From Hymenopus coronatus (lineage: Eukaryota > Arthropoda > Insecta > Mantodea > Hymenopodidae): a stretch of 64,000 nt of DNA. The stretch covers positions 71,575,196 through 71,639,195 of the forward strand of contig CM060884.1 of NCBI GenBank assembly GCA_030762935.1, written 5' to 3'. The notes under the pieces were generated by a model, which worked only from the letters and a program-made list of their open reading frames with translations, searched no databases and was not told the DNA's origin. The translations under genes were made by a program, and so were the position numbers. This document shows, piece after piece, positions 10,401-21,485 of this stretch; the first letter of the stretch is position 1; every line of letters begins with the position of its first letter.

Positions 10401-11555
10401 AGATTCTGTTGTTTCCTGGTAAAATTTCTGCAACCTACAATCAAGCGGAGAATGTGGAAAACGTGTTAGAATTCGCTCTACTATGTGTTTGCACTGATTT
10501 AGAATACAGTATGCACAGAGTGACCACAAAAACCTTTCCTGCTCTAGAGATAAAATATGGTCACTTTCATCTTGGAAAATCTTGGTGGTGTGAAATTCGA
10601 GTCCATCTTGTCAAGGAATATAAACCAGAATTTCTGAAATAGTGGGAAGTTTTTCTTCAGATTCTCACTTTTGCAGCCGGCTGAAATGGACAATACGTTA
10701 CATATGTATCTTGGAGTTGGTCGAGAGTTAATGCTCGTAAAATTCTCCATATTAAGAGTGTACATACCTTGCAGATACCCTTTGTTGCTCTGGCTAGTCT
10801 CGTTCTTGTAGATCGGGAGGTGTCTCTTGTTCAGGGGGGAAAGAATGACAAAGGTGTGAAACACTGTTGCTGGTTTGAGTCACTAACCCTGCGAGCGACT
10901 CCGGACATAAACGATCGCGAACTTGATGACTAATCTTTAAAAGTGCTGGTTCCACTCTTACTGAGTTCTTATAACCGTCACCGTAATCTTGAGTATCACA
11001 GTCCGTATAAAATTTACGGTAATAGTTGCCCGTCAGGTTAACTTTTACTCTAACACTGCACACACACAATTAAAGCGTTTTTCTTGCTATTCATCGTTGT
11101 CAGATTTCTTCTAATATTGCCCTCCTTTTTGATTGGCTGGAAAAAGGCGCAAAAAGTAGCGTTGTCACGTGACTGTCTGCGATTTGTCTTTATATTCCAC
11201 CCACGTGGCCCTTCTCTACAATGAGAAAGTCGCTCTCTCCAGATTATAAGGGAAAAGACTTTCCTTTAAACTTGGGGCTGTTACTTGTGACCTGATGCTC
11301 TAAAATTCTTGTTATTTTTAACAAAACACGTAGCCTCGAAGAGTACAATGCAAGCTTATACACTCTAAGGTTCTGCGTTCTACTGAAGCAGATATTTCTT
11401 AGACGAAAGCTAATGATAAAACTAGTAATACACGCGTCTTACAGTCGCACCAATGTCCTAGTAAGAAGGAGATATTAGAATAAAAGTTTTATAAAATGTA
11501 ATTGTGTTCCAAACTGTATATTCAGATTGATTTAAATCAAAGTTTCAGTAGGCCT
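10401..11555. other. Single-copy stretch with weak gene-like signals
   Basis: About 1.15 kb not matched elsewhere in the window. The minus strand has a 91-codon open frame (11069 down to 10794) with mixed codon use and a Cys/Thr/Ser-rich product. It has no ATG and lies just after a TGTGTGCAG that could be a 3' splice site. Between 11095 and 11225 there are GATTGGC (an inverted CCAAT box), TCACGTGA (E-box) and, on the minus strand, GAATATAAAG (TATA-like). A plus-strand frame of 77 codons (10409-10642) shows nothing recognisable. These signals may mark a fragment of a gene, but none is decisive. Confidence 0.2.
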
Positions 11556-11729
11556 TTTTACTTTCTCTACACGTACTATGAACATAGTCTATACCCAAAA
11601 ATTAGATCCCGAGATTTCACCGGCAATACATTTTTTGGGTCTCACTGAATCTTGGTATCCAATTTTTGGGTGCAATACAATATTTTCTCTGTACACTATG
11701 TACATAGTACGCTTAGAGAAAGTAAAAAA
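11556..11729. mobile_element. Minimal DER: two inverted palindrome ends only
   Basis: A 174-bp fold-back unit. The left half begins TTTTACTTTCTCTACACG and runs through the CAAAAATTAGATCCCGAGAT block to GGGTCTCACTGAATC. The right half is the reverse complement of the same terminal region and ends TTAGAGAAAGTAAAAA. The whole DER body is missing. It resembles a MITE made by internal deletion of a larger inverted-repeat element. Confidence 0.85.
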
Positions 11730-12026
11730 GAAGGATTTCACAGCCTCTCGAATGCCAAGGATTATAAACACGAAACTGCATCTGATCATATAGCCAGCTG
11801 CAAACTGCTTTTTCGATTTTCTTTTGTTTACAACAGCTGCTGATCACGTGGTGATACATGTTGAAATTTGAATAGTACATTTATTTATTTACTTATGTAT
11901 TTAGTTTTCTTTAGATTAAAATAAGGTATTTAAAGTTATTTTAGAAAAAAAAAGGTTTAACTGGGGATATATAGTCAAAATACCCGCCTTAAAGCAAATC
12001 TTTAGATTTCTTATTCGTGGCCAACC

Positions 12027-12079
<53 letters not shown>
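12027..12079. repeat. (TAA)n microsatellite
   Basis: About 17 uninterrupted trinucleotide units, followed by a short A run. Confidence 0.97.
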
Positions 12080-12081
<2 letters not shown>

Positions 12082-12320
12082 AAAAAAAAGGTCTTGAGTT
12101 CTTACCCGGAGTAGACAATGCATTTTTTTAGGATTAAAAATCCTTAGTATACTTTCCTTCGGAAGGGAAGTAAAGCCGTTGGTCCCGTGCACGTAAAAGA
12201 AACTCAAGTCTGATAAAAATGCCTCTGAGCAAAATTAAGCGGTCTTTCATGCCCATTATAGAATAGGACGTTGAAAACCACAGCAGTTAAAGAGCGTCCA
12301 TAAATAAAACTCCATTTCAT
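12080..12320. other. Possible SINE tail after the microsatellite
   Basis: The segment near 12160-12205 (CCTTCGGAAGGGAAGTAAAG, then GTTGGTCCCGTGCACG) resembles the conserved tail modules of tRNA-derived SINEs in other invertebrates. This is from memory and unconfirmed. The adjoining trinucleotide run would suit the tail of such an element. No tRNA head is visible here. Confidence 0.3.
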
Positions 12321-12322
12321 TT

Positions 12323-12335
12323 AGAGAAAGTAAAA
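12323..12335 (-). repeat. DER terminal tip
   Basis: An isolated AGAGAAAGTAAAA, the outermost bases of the DER palindrome end in reverse, six bases before the next copy begins. Confidence 0.5.
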
Positions 12336-12340
12336 GTGGC

Positions 12341-13252
12341 GTTTTAGTACTTTCTCTACACGTACTATGTACATAGTGTATAGAAAGGGATTGTAATGCA
12401 TCCAAAAATTTGATACCAAGATTTCACTGGAAATATATGTTTTAGGGTCTCCTGTATCCAAAAAAATAATTTCAGAAAAAGGTTCGTGTGTGTGTCCGTG
12501 TGTCTTTGAACACGATAACTCAAAAACGAAAACTGGGTAAAATACCGACATGGTAAAGTACCTGCGACTGTTGAAACTCTATGTATGATATTACTATGTT
12601 AATAAATACATTTATTAATTCATTCATTCATTCAAGTTAAGTACTTTCCAGGGATACGACACGAAGATTTTAAGAAAAATCTCTCCACCCCAAACTATCC
12701 TTTACATGGAAAAAGTTTCGAAGATTTAGATTTTCTCAAAAATGGCTCTAACGATTTTGATTAAAATACCGTATATTAAAGATATGTATATGGCAAATAA
12801 ATGTATATCTTGAATTTACTAGGAATAACCTCTAAAGACCTCTTTATTCTGAATGAATTTAGCTGAATTTTGCCTAACTGGTAAACCGTAAGAGATAGAC
12901 CCAAAAATATGTACCACGTTAAAACACACAATTTATGCTATACATATTTTTTTGGTGGATTTGATCATTTTTGAGATATTCCTTGTTATTGATTTCAGCT
13001 TTGAAAAACGTATACTTTTCTCATACAGGAATTTGTCAACTCCTGTCCATACAAACAAAGGAACTTCAGTCACATAGCAACCAGCTTTTGACTATCACTT
13101 TAACTTATGGTACTACCTTATTTCGTTTCTACTTGCATGGAAGCAAGTAATAAGACTATTTCTAATAATTTTTTCTCGATTAGTATGATGTAAATAGAAG
13201 AATAAGCTTGTTGACAATAGTTTGTTGCAGAGATGTAGAGAAAGTCATGTAA
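12341..13252 (+). repeat. DER copy with an inserted segment
   Basis: Palindrome end at 12349-12385. A segment of about 90 bp (about 12555-12645) that includes the tetranucleotide run ATTCATTCATTCATTC separates the two halves of the internal palindrome region. The rest of the copy is standard and ends GTAGAGAAAGTCATGTAACA. Confidence 0.85.
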
Positions 13253-13711
13253 CATACCATTTTCTTCTAACAGATACTTATTGAATGATCTGTGTAACAG
13301 CGAGTAGAGTCCAACACTTCTAATTTTATCCGAGCTTCTAGAGTGCGCCACGTGTCCTAGGATAAGCATTTGTTACTCTAGCTTAATAACGTTTTCCCTG
13401 TCAAAAGGGCATTACGGGTGAAAGCAACCTAGAAAGGGAGGGCAGCGCAGGACAAAGATGGAAGTTTACGCTGCCTTGCATAATCAGGGCCCCAGATACA
13501 TTAATGCTGCCACTGTTTAAGCTCCACTTTAAGATTTATATAGCACTTACAAGTTGGCCATTGTTGGTTATGGGTTAAACGGAATGAACACTTCTAAACA
13601 ACTCCCCCTCTGCTTCGCCATATACCAGGGCCGATATTTTTTTTTAATCTGCGATAGGCTATAAATAAAAGACATTTTCATAGAGTACAATTATTTTATT
13701 ACTAAAAGTTT
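13253..13711. other. Single-copy spacer, nothing recognised
   Basis: About 460 bp of moderate GC around 13380-13500. No repeat matches and no supported gene. Confidence 0.35.
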
Positions 13712-13828
13712 TGTATACTATTTCTGCTAATTTTTTTCTGCATTAGCATGAGGTAAAAAGAAGCATACGTTTTTTAACAATAATTTGTTGCAAATATGTA
13801 GAGAATGGAACACATAAGATTTTTCATG
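13712..13828 (+). repeat. DER 3' fragment
   Basis: Only the last block of a '+' copy: TATTTCTGCTAATTTTTTTC to ACACATAAGATTTTTC. Confidence 0.78.
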
Positions 13829-15338
13829 ATTATACTAATGCAGCGCTCCCATTAACTACATCTGCCATGCAAAAACATAACCTCAAAAACTTGCAACCAA
13901 ATCTGCAATTCTATGCACATGGACATCCTATATCCCTTTATACATAAATGCTACTTATTTTTGTACCATTCTAGTACAAAATAATGTGGCAACACTATTT
14001 TTACGATCCACGCCATTTATAGAGGCACTTGTTATTTAGTTCGGCCTTTTGCCGCGTGAGTTGCATTTGTTGTTTCTTTCGGGGCTAAATATAGAATGCT
14101 TTCTGTCAGACAGTCTCAGGTTGAGGTGTTTAATACACACACAGGCCTTCTCAGAGTGGAGCGGTAAGTGTTTTCATATGACGTGATTCACGGTTAGTTC
14201 TTCATCGTAATCTCCTTTGTGATATGTGGACATGATTGCTTGGTAAAACGAACATTTAAATTTATTTAGGTTAACTGCCATGATTTCTCGTTTATTTATT
14301 TCGCGAACTGAAGTAATATGCCACATGACGACGATATATAGTGCACTTCATTTTGATATTTGTTAATATGTTAAAATTTTGGGGAATTCTGTAATCAGAC
14401 TTGAGTTAAATAGGAATGTAACTATACTACGCACATTATTATTTTATTATGTATTATTGTTAAAATTTTCATAGTTTATTATTGAAATAAATTACTGTTA
14501 TAAAAGTTATACTGGATCCCGTTTTGTTTATTATAGTTAGCGGGGCAACACATATATAATAATTTGTGTCTCCTATTATCGTCGTGATCCTGTATTGTAA
14601 ATTTGGTCTGTTCTCCATTTCTCATGAATGCGAGTTGTGGGTGAAATGTTGGGAATTTCAGGGCTTTTTAAGGTTTCTCTTAAGGAGTACCTTTGCGATA
14701 AATTATTTTCTCTGTAGATAAATATTTAAGTGACAAATCTGTCTGACAATACCGTAATAATCATTGTATGTATAAATATTATAATTTATTGCATTTTGTG
14801 TACCTATATTAGTGTGTGCTTTATATTCAAATTAAACTGATGTATACTTTGACTTGCACGAATGTATCAAATGGATTTTTAGGTATTTAGCAATGACACA
14901 AAGTCTGTAAAGCCTGATGCTCTAATATTTTACATATAATTGCAATGTTTTGCATTGTAAATTCTATAACAAATTTCTAAATATGTATTGTAATTTTTGA
15001 AATTTATGAAGAGTACATAATACGATAATCATATTTTAGTTTTATATAATTACTAGTAGTAACTATTATGTCGATAATTAGAAAACTATCATCTGACATT
15101 ACATCAGTGTTACATATAATGGAATTATATTTATTTATACATTTTAACACTAATTTTTTATACTCTTTGTTTTTATGTGCATAAAAAAGGGAAGTACATA
15201 TGTTTTTATAGAGCACATTAAGTACAGTGCAGTGGCGTAAAGGCCTCAAAGACAAATTGTGTGATTATATGTCTATTCTGTTGTTTTTGTAACCCGTTCT
15301 TTTAGCACTAGAGCTTTATACATTTTTTTCTATCTGTT
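13829..15338. other. Longest single-copy stretch; possible untranslated first exon
   Basis: About 1.5 kb without DER. Between 14040 and 14170 there is a more GC-rich segment with a TATA-like CTAAATATAG (about 14083-14092), followed about 25 bp later by an initiator-like CTGTCAGACAGTC and then GCGGTAAGTG, a good 5' splice-site match (GTAAGT at 14165-14170). The downstream DNA is very AT-rich, as introns often are. No coding frame supports a gene here. The minus-strand 83-codon frame (15255-15004) lies in AT-rich sequence and looks fortuitous. Confidence 0.2.
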
Positions 15339-16166
15339 TTAATTTCTCTATACGTACTATATACATAGTGTTTAGAGGAAGTATTGTATTCCACCCAAAA
15401 ATTCGACACCGAGATATCACGGAAAATACATGTTTTAGGACCCCCTGAGTCCAAAAAAAGCATTTTTCAAAAAGGTCCATGTGTGTGTGCCTGTAGACAG
15501 AATAGCTCAAAAACGAGAAGACCGTTAAAGCCCAACCTTGGTATTTAAGATTGGTATCTTCCAAGGATGCGACATGAAGATTTTCAAGAAAATCCCTCCA
15601 CCCCAAACTACCCTTTACATGCTAAAACTTTCGAAAATTTTTATTTTCTTAGAAATGGCTCTAACGATTTTGATTAAAATATCGTATATTAAAGATATTT
15701 ACCTGACTAATAAAATGTTTATCTTGAATTTTATGGGAATAGCCCCTGAAGACTACTTTATTCTGAATGAATTTTACGGAATTTTGCATAACTGCTAAAC
15801 CGTAAGAGATGGGCAAAAACTTATCACACAGAAAATGTAGCTTACGATAAAACACTTTTCGTGGAATTGATCATTTTTAAGATATTCATGGTTTTCCGTT
15901 TCAGCTTTGATAAACATACTTTTTTCATGCAGGAATTTGTCAACTCGTGTCAATACAAACAAAGGAACTTCAGTTACATACAAACTAGCTTTTGACTATC
16001 ACTTTAACCTATGGTACTCCCTTATTTCACTTCGACTTACAAGGAAGCAAGTAATAAGACTATTTCTACTAATTAGCATGAAGTAAATAGAAGCATAAGC
16101 TTTATAACTACAAGTTGTTGCAGAGATGTAGAGAAAGTCATGTGAATTGAGCACATCAGATTTTTT
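15339..16166 (+). repeat. DER copy, near full length
   Basis: Starts TTAATTTCTCTATACGTACT and carries all blocks, with the end GTCATGTGAATTGAGCACAT followed by CAGATTTTTT. Confidence 0.88.
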
Positions 16167-16684
16167 CGTAGCATATAAGCATATGTATACATGTATATCC
16201 CTTGACAAGATCTATGCTCAGTGGCTTCCTGATCTAAACGAACCAACAGAATGCTTTCTAATCTAATATAATCACCCAAAGTACGGACAGGGAGTACATT
16301 TCCCAGAGCTAACAAACAGAATAGCTTTTAGAAGCATGAATGATCTCAGCACTCTGTAAATTGTGCAAGGTTTCAGCGCTGAGATTTTCGTCAATATAAA
16401 TGTGGTGAAAATAAATTGAGCAGAAATGTTACAGCTCGTGTATTATCAAATCGTAAATTAATTTGCGTGAACAGGAATCGAATTTGAGTATAGGTTGTTA
16501 ACGTGTATACACAGGTGGTAGCGTTTCCTGCAACATAGAGGTAACGCATATTGGTCCATATTTAAACATTTACGGTTGCGTGTGATAGGGAAAGGCAGAC
16601 AATGGGCTGTATAGTGGATGTTTACTATGCTACACTGTTCATTAACTGCAACATTAAGTCGCACATTGTTCCCTGCTCTAGTCA
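16167..16684. other. Spacer, nothing recognised
   Basis: About 520 bp. The minus-strand frame of 97 codons (16751-16458) overlaps the next duplicated segment in antisense and shows no domain. No repeats are recognised. Confidence 0.35.
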
Positions 16685-16689
16685 TATAT

Positions 16690-16912
16690 AATGAAGCTAT
16701 GTGCAGAAAAACCCGAAGGAGGTAGAGGTTATCAGGCGTACCACAACACAAACTCTGGTTGGAGCCGCTGCAGCAATTTCACCAAATTACATCATTCACA
16801 TACAAATGTTGTCCATTTTTACTTTCTCTGTTACGTAGCCACAGTGTGTATTGTATTCCTGTTTACTTCTTCTAACGTGTACCTACAGTTCGAAGAGGAA
16901 AAGTTGCACTCC
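16690..16912. repeat. Direct duplication, copy 1 (with 17645-17862)
   Basis: More than 200 bp repeated nearly base for base at 17645, starting ATGTGCAGAAAAACCCGAAG and ending with TTAGAAGAGG-like sequence. A plus-strand frame reading YVQKNPKEVEVIRRTTTQT stays open through the first 110 bp of both copies. A degraded DER terminal dyad appears inside (TTTACTTTCTCTGTTACGTA). I do not recognise the peptide. Confidence 0.85.
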
Positions 16913-16969
16913 AACCATAAATTCCGTGTTGAGCTTTCATCAGAAATACGCATTAACCAATAAGGTGAT

Positions 16970-17060
16970 TTTACTTTCCATAACACGTTTGTACATACAA
17001 TGTACATAGTTAAAGAAACTATTGAATTCTATGACCAGATATCACCGGAGAATATACAGA
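16970..17060 (+). repeat. DER terminal fragment
   Basis: Palindrome end only: ACATACAATGTACATAGTTA, then a degraded CCGAGATTTCACCGG block. It stops before the central body. Confidence 0.65.
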
Positions 17061-17249
17061 GAGTTAATGAACTATACCAAAATACTTTCACAGAATAGGT
17101 AGATTGCTTAAATAAGTAATTTGAGATAGGAGACTTATGGCCTGTTTATTGAAATTTCCAAGTAACGGCTATAAGTTTCTGAAGTGCCAGTACACCACGT
17201 ATCGCGGCATTTCGTCTGGAATTAAAAATATAATATTATAAATATATTT

Positions 17250-17328
17250 ACTCAATGACAGGAATCAAACTCGTGACCTTTGGGATAGCAGCTTCCCGCA
17301 TTACGCATTAAACCACCAGAGCAGTTGA
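17250..17328 (-). mobile_element. tRNA-derived SINE remnant
   Basis: The minus strand reads CTGGTGGTTTAATGCG (box-A-like) and, about 30 bases on, CACGAGTTTGATTCC (box-B-like). This has the spacing of a tRNA gene and is followed by AT-rich tail sequence. Arm pairing is poor, so it is a SINE head remnant or tRNA pseudogene and not a gene. Confidence 0.5.
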
Positions 17329-17644
17329 AAAAACGCCTCTAGGGTAGGCTATATAACTGAAGAACGTAGTTAATGAATGCTCAGTCTCGCACTGTCAAGT
17401 GATTAGTTCGAGATTTTACTATTTTTGCGACATTAAATCTTGAGAACGCTAGTAACGAGCTGCCAAAAATCGATATTTCTATACTCGAGCAGCAGTTTTA
17501 AAGACATTCTTTTTCAACCTGCTTTGCTTTACCACCGACTTATCAGCACCTGATACCCACACGTTAACGTTATGTTTATTCGGGGACCATGCATCGCCGA
17601 TCTCAAATTACTTATATCAGTCACGCGCACAATCTCCCAAATTA
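17329..17644. other. Spacer, nothing recognised
   Basis: About 310 bp with mixed composition. No repeat or gene is supported. Confidence 0.35.
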
Positions 17645-17862
17645 TTATGTGCAGAAAAACCCGAAGGAGGTAGAGGTTATCAGGCGTACCACAACACAAA
17701 CTCTGTTTGGTGCTGCTGCAGCAATTTCACCAAATTACATCATTCACATACAAATGTCCATTTTACTTTCTATGTTACGTAGCCACAGTATGTATTGTAT
17801 TCCATCCAAATTTTATTCCTTTTTACTTCTTCTAACATATACCTACAGTTAGAAGAGGAAAA
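17645..17862. repeat. Direct duplication, copy 2 (with 16690-16912)
   Basis: Second copy, 957 bp downstream of the first, with a few substitutions and a small indel. The shared frame is also intact here (VQKNPKEVEVIRRTTTQTLF, then an Ala run). It ends exactly at the start of a reverse DER copy. Confidence 0.85.
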
Positions 17863-18608
17863 AATGTGATGTGTTCCATTCACATAACTTTCTCTACTTC
17901 TCTGCAAAATATTACTGTTAAAAAGCTTATGCTTCTATTTACTTCATGCTACTCGAGAAAAAAATGGCAGAAATAGTCTTATTACTTGCTTCGTTGTATG
18001 GACAGGAGTTGAAAAATTCCTGTATGAGAAAACTATAATTTTTTCAAAGCTTAAACCAGAAACAAGCAATATCTCAAAAACGACCAACTCCACGTAAAAA
18101 AGATGTGTATAACATAAATTGTGTGTTTTAGAGTGCTCTACATTTTTTGTGAGGTAAATTTTTCTCCATCTCTCGTGGTTTAGCATATATGCAAAAATTC
18201 GTTAAATTCATCCAGAATAAGGTAGTCTTCAGAGGCTACATATACAAGATATACATTTTATTTGTCAGGTAAACATCTTTAATATGCGACATTTTAATCA
18301 AAATAGTTAGGGCTACTTTTGAGAAAATAAAAATTTACGAACCTTTTTCCATGTAAAGGGTAATTGGGAGTTGAAAATCGTCGTGTCGCATCCTTGTGTA
18401 TCAAGTTCTGTATTTAACGGACTTTTCTTTTTTGAGCTATGGTGTCCACAGACACGCGCGCACTCAAAGATATTTTTCTTTTTTTTTTTTTTTGATTGAG
18501 GGGAGCCCAAAACATGCATTTGCTGTAAAATCTCGGTATCTAAATTTTGGGTGCATTACAATTCATTCTCTATACACAATGTACATAGTACCTCTAGAGA
18601 AAGTAATT
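17863..18608 (-). repeat. DER copy
   Basis: Reverse copy from GTGATGTGTTCCATTCACAT to the dyad (about 18570-18602). It contains a T run of 15 near 18478 and a ring of ACACGCGC sequence where other copies carry CA repeats. Confidence 0.86.
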
Positions 18609-19062
18609 ATTTCCAGAAATAAGATTCCTGTGTCTGTGGGCGCGTGAACAGCATACCTAAAATATACATTTCTTAAATACAAAACTTAGCATTAAAGTAC
18701 CTTACGAGAAGAAGATTTTTAAGGAAATTTCCTACAAAATATGATGTTTTCGATCATTTTAATTTTTTTAAAATGGCTCCAACATTTTTTGTAAAACAGC
18801 CATATGTTTAGGATATGGTCATCAGAAATTAAATATGTTTTGGGATTAGTTTTGGAAGCCCTTTTTATTTGGATGAGTTTTAATTAGCTGGCAAATAGTA
18901 ACAGATTAGGCTTCGGCCTAATCTAAACCCTTCTACTTGTCTGGAAGTAAGTAATAAGATCCTGTCTGCTATTTTTTCTCGATTGGCATGAAATAAATAG
19001 AAGAATAAGTTTTTTTTTAACAAAAATCTGTCGCAGATGTGTAGAGAATGGAACACATCATG
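18609..19062 (+). repeat. DER fragment, diverged
   Basis: A '+' fragment lacking the palindrome end. It starts in the GTGTCTGTGGGCGCGTGAAC block and ends GTAGAGAATGGAACACATCA. Confidence 0.72.
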
Positions 19063-19957
19063 TACAATGTACATAGGGATAGAGAAATATAGTATTCCAC
19101 CCAAAAATTCCATGTCGAGATTTCCCTGGAAATACATGTTTTCGGACCCCCTGAGTCAAAAAAAAAAAAAAGAAAACAAAAAAGCATTTTCAAAAACAGG
19201 TCCGTGTGTGTGTCTGTGGACAGCATAACTCAAAAACGAAAAGATGGTTGAATACCAAACTTGGTATTTTAGTTTGATATATTCCAAGGATGCGATACGA
19301 AGATTTTCAAGAAAATCCCACCACCCCTAACTAGCCTTTACATGGAAAAAGTTTCGAAAATTTTGTTTTTCTTAAAAATGGATCTAACGATTTTGATTAA
19401 AATGCCACTTATTAAAGCCATTTCTATTATAAATAAAATGTATATCTTGCATTTTCTGGGAATAGCATCTAAAGACCTGTTTATTCTGGATGAATTTTTC
19501 TTAATTTGACATAACTAATAAATCATAAGAGATAGATAAAAACTTACTAAACAAAAAATGTAGATCTTGTTAAAATACACAAGTTATGTCATATTATTTT
19601 TTTTCGTGGATCTTACCGTTTTCGAGGTATTCCTTGTCATTAGTTTCAGTTGTGAATTACTTAATACTTTTCTCCTACGGGAGTGTCCGTTTCTCTTTTG
19701 TTCTACTCCTGGTAAAGCAAAAAAGCGATTTGCAATGACAATCACATAACGACAGCTTTTAAAGCATTTGACTATCACTTTAGCATAGAGCATTCCCTTA
19801 GTTCCCTTCTACTTATAAGGAACTAAGTAATAAAATTCTGCTAATGTTTATCTCGATTAGCATGGTGTTGAAAGAAGAATAATCTTTTGTATGAAGTTTG
19901 TTTTTAGAATAGCTACAGAAGGTCATGTGAGAGTAAAACATACGATTTTTTCATTGG
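19063..19957 (+). repeat. DER copy
   Basis: Starts within the dyad (TGTACAATGTACATAGGGAT), carries all blocks including the internal palindrome near 19253-19272, and ends AAAACATACGATTTTTTC. Confidence 0.84.
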
Positions 19958-20003
19958 AATGCAATACTTTCCTTACCTCTATGTACGTGTAGAGAAAGAT
20001 CTA
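19958..20003 (-). repeat. DER inverted terminal stub
   Basis: Only the palindrome tip in reverse (GGAATGCAATACTTTCC to GTGTAGAGAAAGAT). It immediately follows the T-run end of the previous '+' copy, so that copy has palindrome-type sequence at both ends. Confidence 0.7.
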
Positions 20004-20234
20004 CTTAAAATAAATGCCTTTGAGAGGTAAAGGTTTAGGAAAGTTATAGCTCGCTCGCAAAACATTACAACTGCGTGATCCCAAATGGTAGGTTAAAACA
20101 AGGCTGAAGTTGACGATCTGTTAGCACGATAAATAAAGAAAATAGTAGATCCATATTCGTCGTGTTAAAGAATGACGGGTTATAAGGGGAGAAGTAGAAC
20201 ATGCAAGAAAAGTCACTGACGTTGACTACACAGG
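20004..20234. other. Spacer before the transposase array
   Basis: The last bases (CAGGATGATTCAAAAATACG, about 20232-20251) may be the outer end of the mariner-like element. The rest is unrecognised. Confidence 0.35.
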
Positions 20235-21150
20235 ATGATTCAAAAATACGTGGGCCGTTATTTTTCAACCTAATCACCGAAAAGGTTGAGACATTTATCG
20301 TACCTGTGCACAAGCTTTGCAATACCCGCTTCAAAAACTGTTGCCGCCAATGATTTCAAATGATCAATGACGTTGTTTTGAAGATCTTCGTACTTTACGT
20401 TTGCGGAGAGCCATTCAAAACAAACGAAGAGGAATGCTGACTTCAGGAATTGTGTTGATCCATGACAACGCTCGTCCACACGCTGCTGGCACAACTGATT
20501 GGGCTCCTTGAACAATTTCAATGGGACATTTTTTATCTTCCGCCGTACTGTCCTGACCTGGCACCCAGTGACTTTCATCTTTTTCCTGAACTGAAGACGT
20601 GGCTTGGAGGGTAGCACTTTTAAACCAACAAAGATCTTCAAAACAAACGAAGAGGAATGCTGACCTCAGGAATTATGTTGATCCATGACAATGCTCGTCC
20701 ACACACTATTGGCCCAACCCATCCGCTCCTTGAACAATTTCAATGGGACATTTTCGATCATCCGCCGTACAGTCCTGACCTGACACCCAGCGACTTTCAT
20801 ATTTTCCCTGAACTGAAGACGTGGCTTGGAGGGTAACACTTTTAAACCAACGAAGATCTTCAAAACAAACGAAGAGGAATGCTGACTTCAGGAATTGTGT
20901 TGATCCATGACAACGCTCGTCCACATGCTGCTGGCACAACCGATTGGGCTCCTTGAACAATTTCAATGGGACATTTTCGATCATCCGCCGTACAGTCCTG
21001 ACCTGACACCCAGCGACTTTCATATTTTCCCTGAACTGAAGGTAACACTTTTAAACCAATGAAGATCTTCAAAACAAACGAAGAGGAATGCTGACTTCAG
21101 GAATTGTGTTGATCCACGACAACGCTCGTCCACACACTGCTGGTACAACT
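20235..21150 (+). mobile_element. Rearranged mariner-like transposase fragment array
   Basis: Pieces of a mariner-type transposase from a different subfamily than the three larger mariners. On the minus strand (20405-20270) lies its C-terminus, including EDLQNNVIDHLKSLAATVF and HRYDKCLNLFGD. On the plus strand, from 20385, is an upstream part of the same gene: RRAIQNKRRGML, IHDNARPH (second catalytic Asp) and PPYSPDLTPSDFH (third catalytic Asp). The plus part is repeated directly about 3.4 times with TTCAAAAC at 20414, 20637, 20859 and 21068 (spacings 223, 222, 209). Each repeat ends at LQN, which canonically continues as NVIDHL but here returns to KRRGML through the shared TTCAAAAC. Stops and frameshifts make every copy non-functional. 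Confidence 0.85.
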
Positions 21151-21485
21151 CAGCGATTACTTCGCGAGTTATTGACATATTAACAAGAGCGGGGGAGGCA
21201 GTGACGCGAAAGGAAATGACATTTCTTACTTTAATTGAAGCTTCTCGGGAGTACTACACATCTCCAAATGCGGCTATTATTCCTGAACTTATTCCCTGCT
21301 GTAATGGTAGCCCACAAAAAGTGCCTAAAACATAATTTCACTGATATGAATGCGTAGGCTTCCATGACCTGTGTCTTGATGTGTCTTCTTAGCTTCCGGA
21401 GAAGGCCGCGAGACTGCAAGATAACACATCATAATTTCACTGTTCACCATCCACACCTAATAGCTGACACCTTTCCGCATAGTAG
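21151..21485. other. Spacer, nothing recognised
   Basis: About 330 bp. A minus-strand frame of 62 codons lacks any recognised motif. Confidence 0.35.

Noticed and set aside
11989..12207. Frame with a long Leu run
   Set aside because: The Leu run is the translation of the (TAA)n microsatellite on the opposite strand.
15538..15798. Recurrent peptide beginning IKISYIKDIYLTNKMYILNFLGIA in many places
   Set aside because: It comes from the same DER block in many copies and is broken at different points in each. It shows shared ancestry of the repeat and not a gene family.
20270..21072. Several minus-strand frames with repeated MKIFVGLKVLPSKPRLQF
   Set aside because: These are antisense readings of the tandem transposase fragments. 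Only the C-terminal piece at 20270-20405 is a true minus-strand coding remnant.
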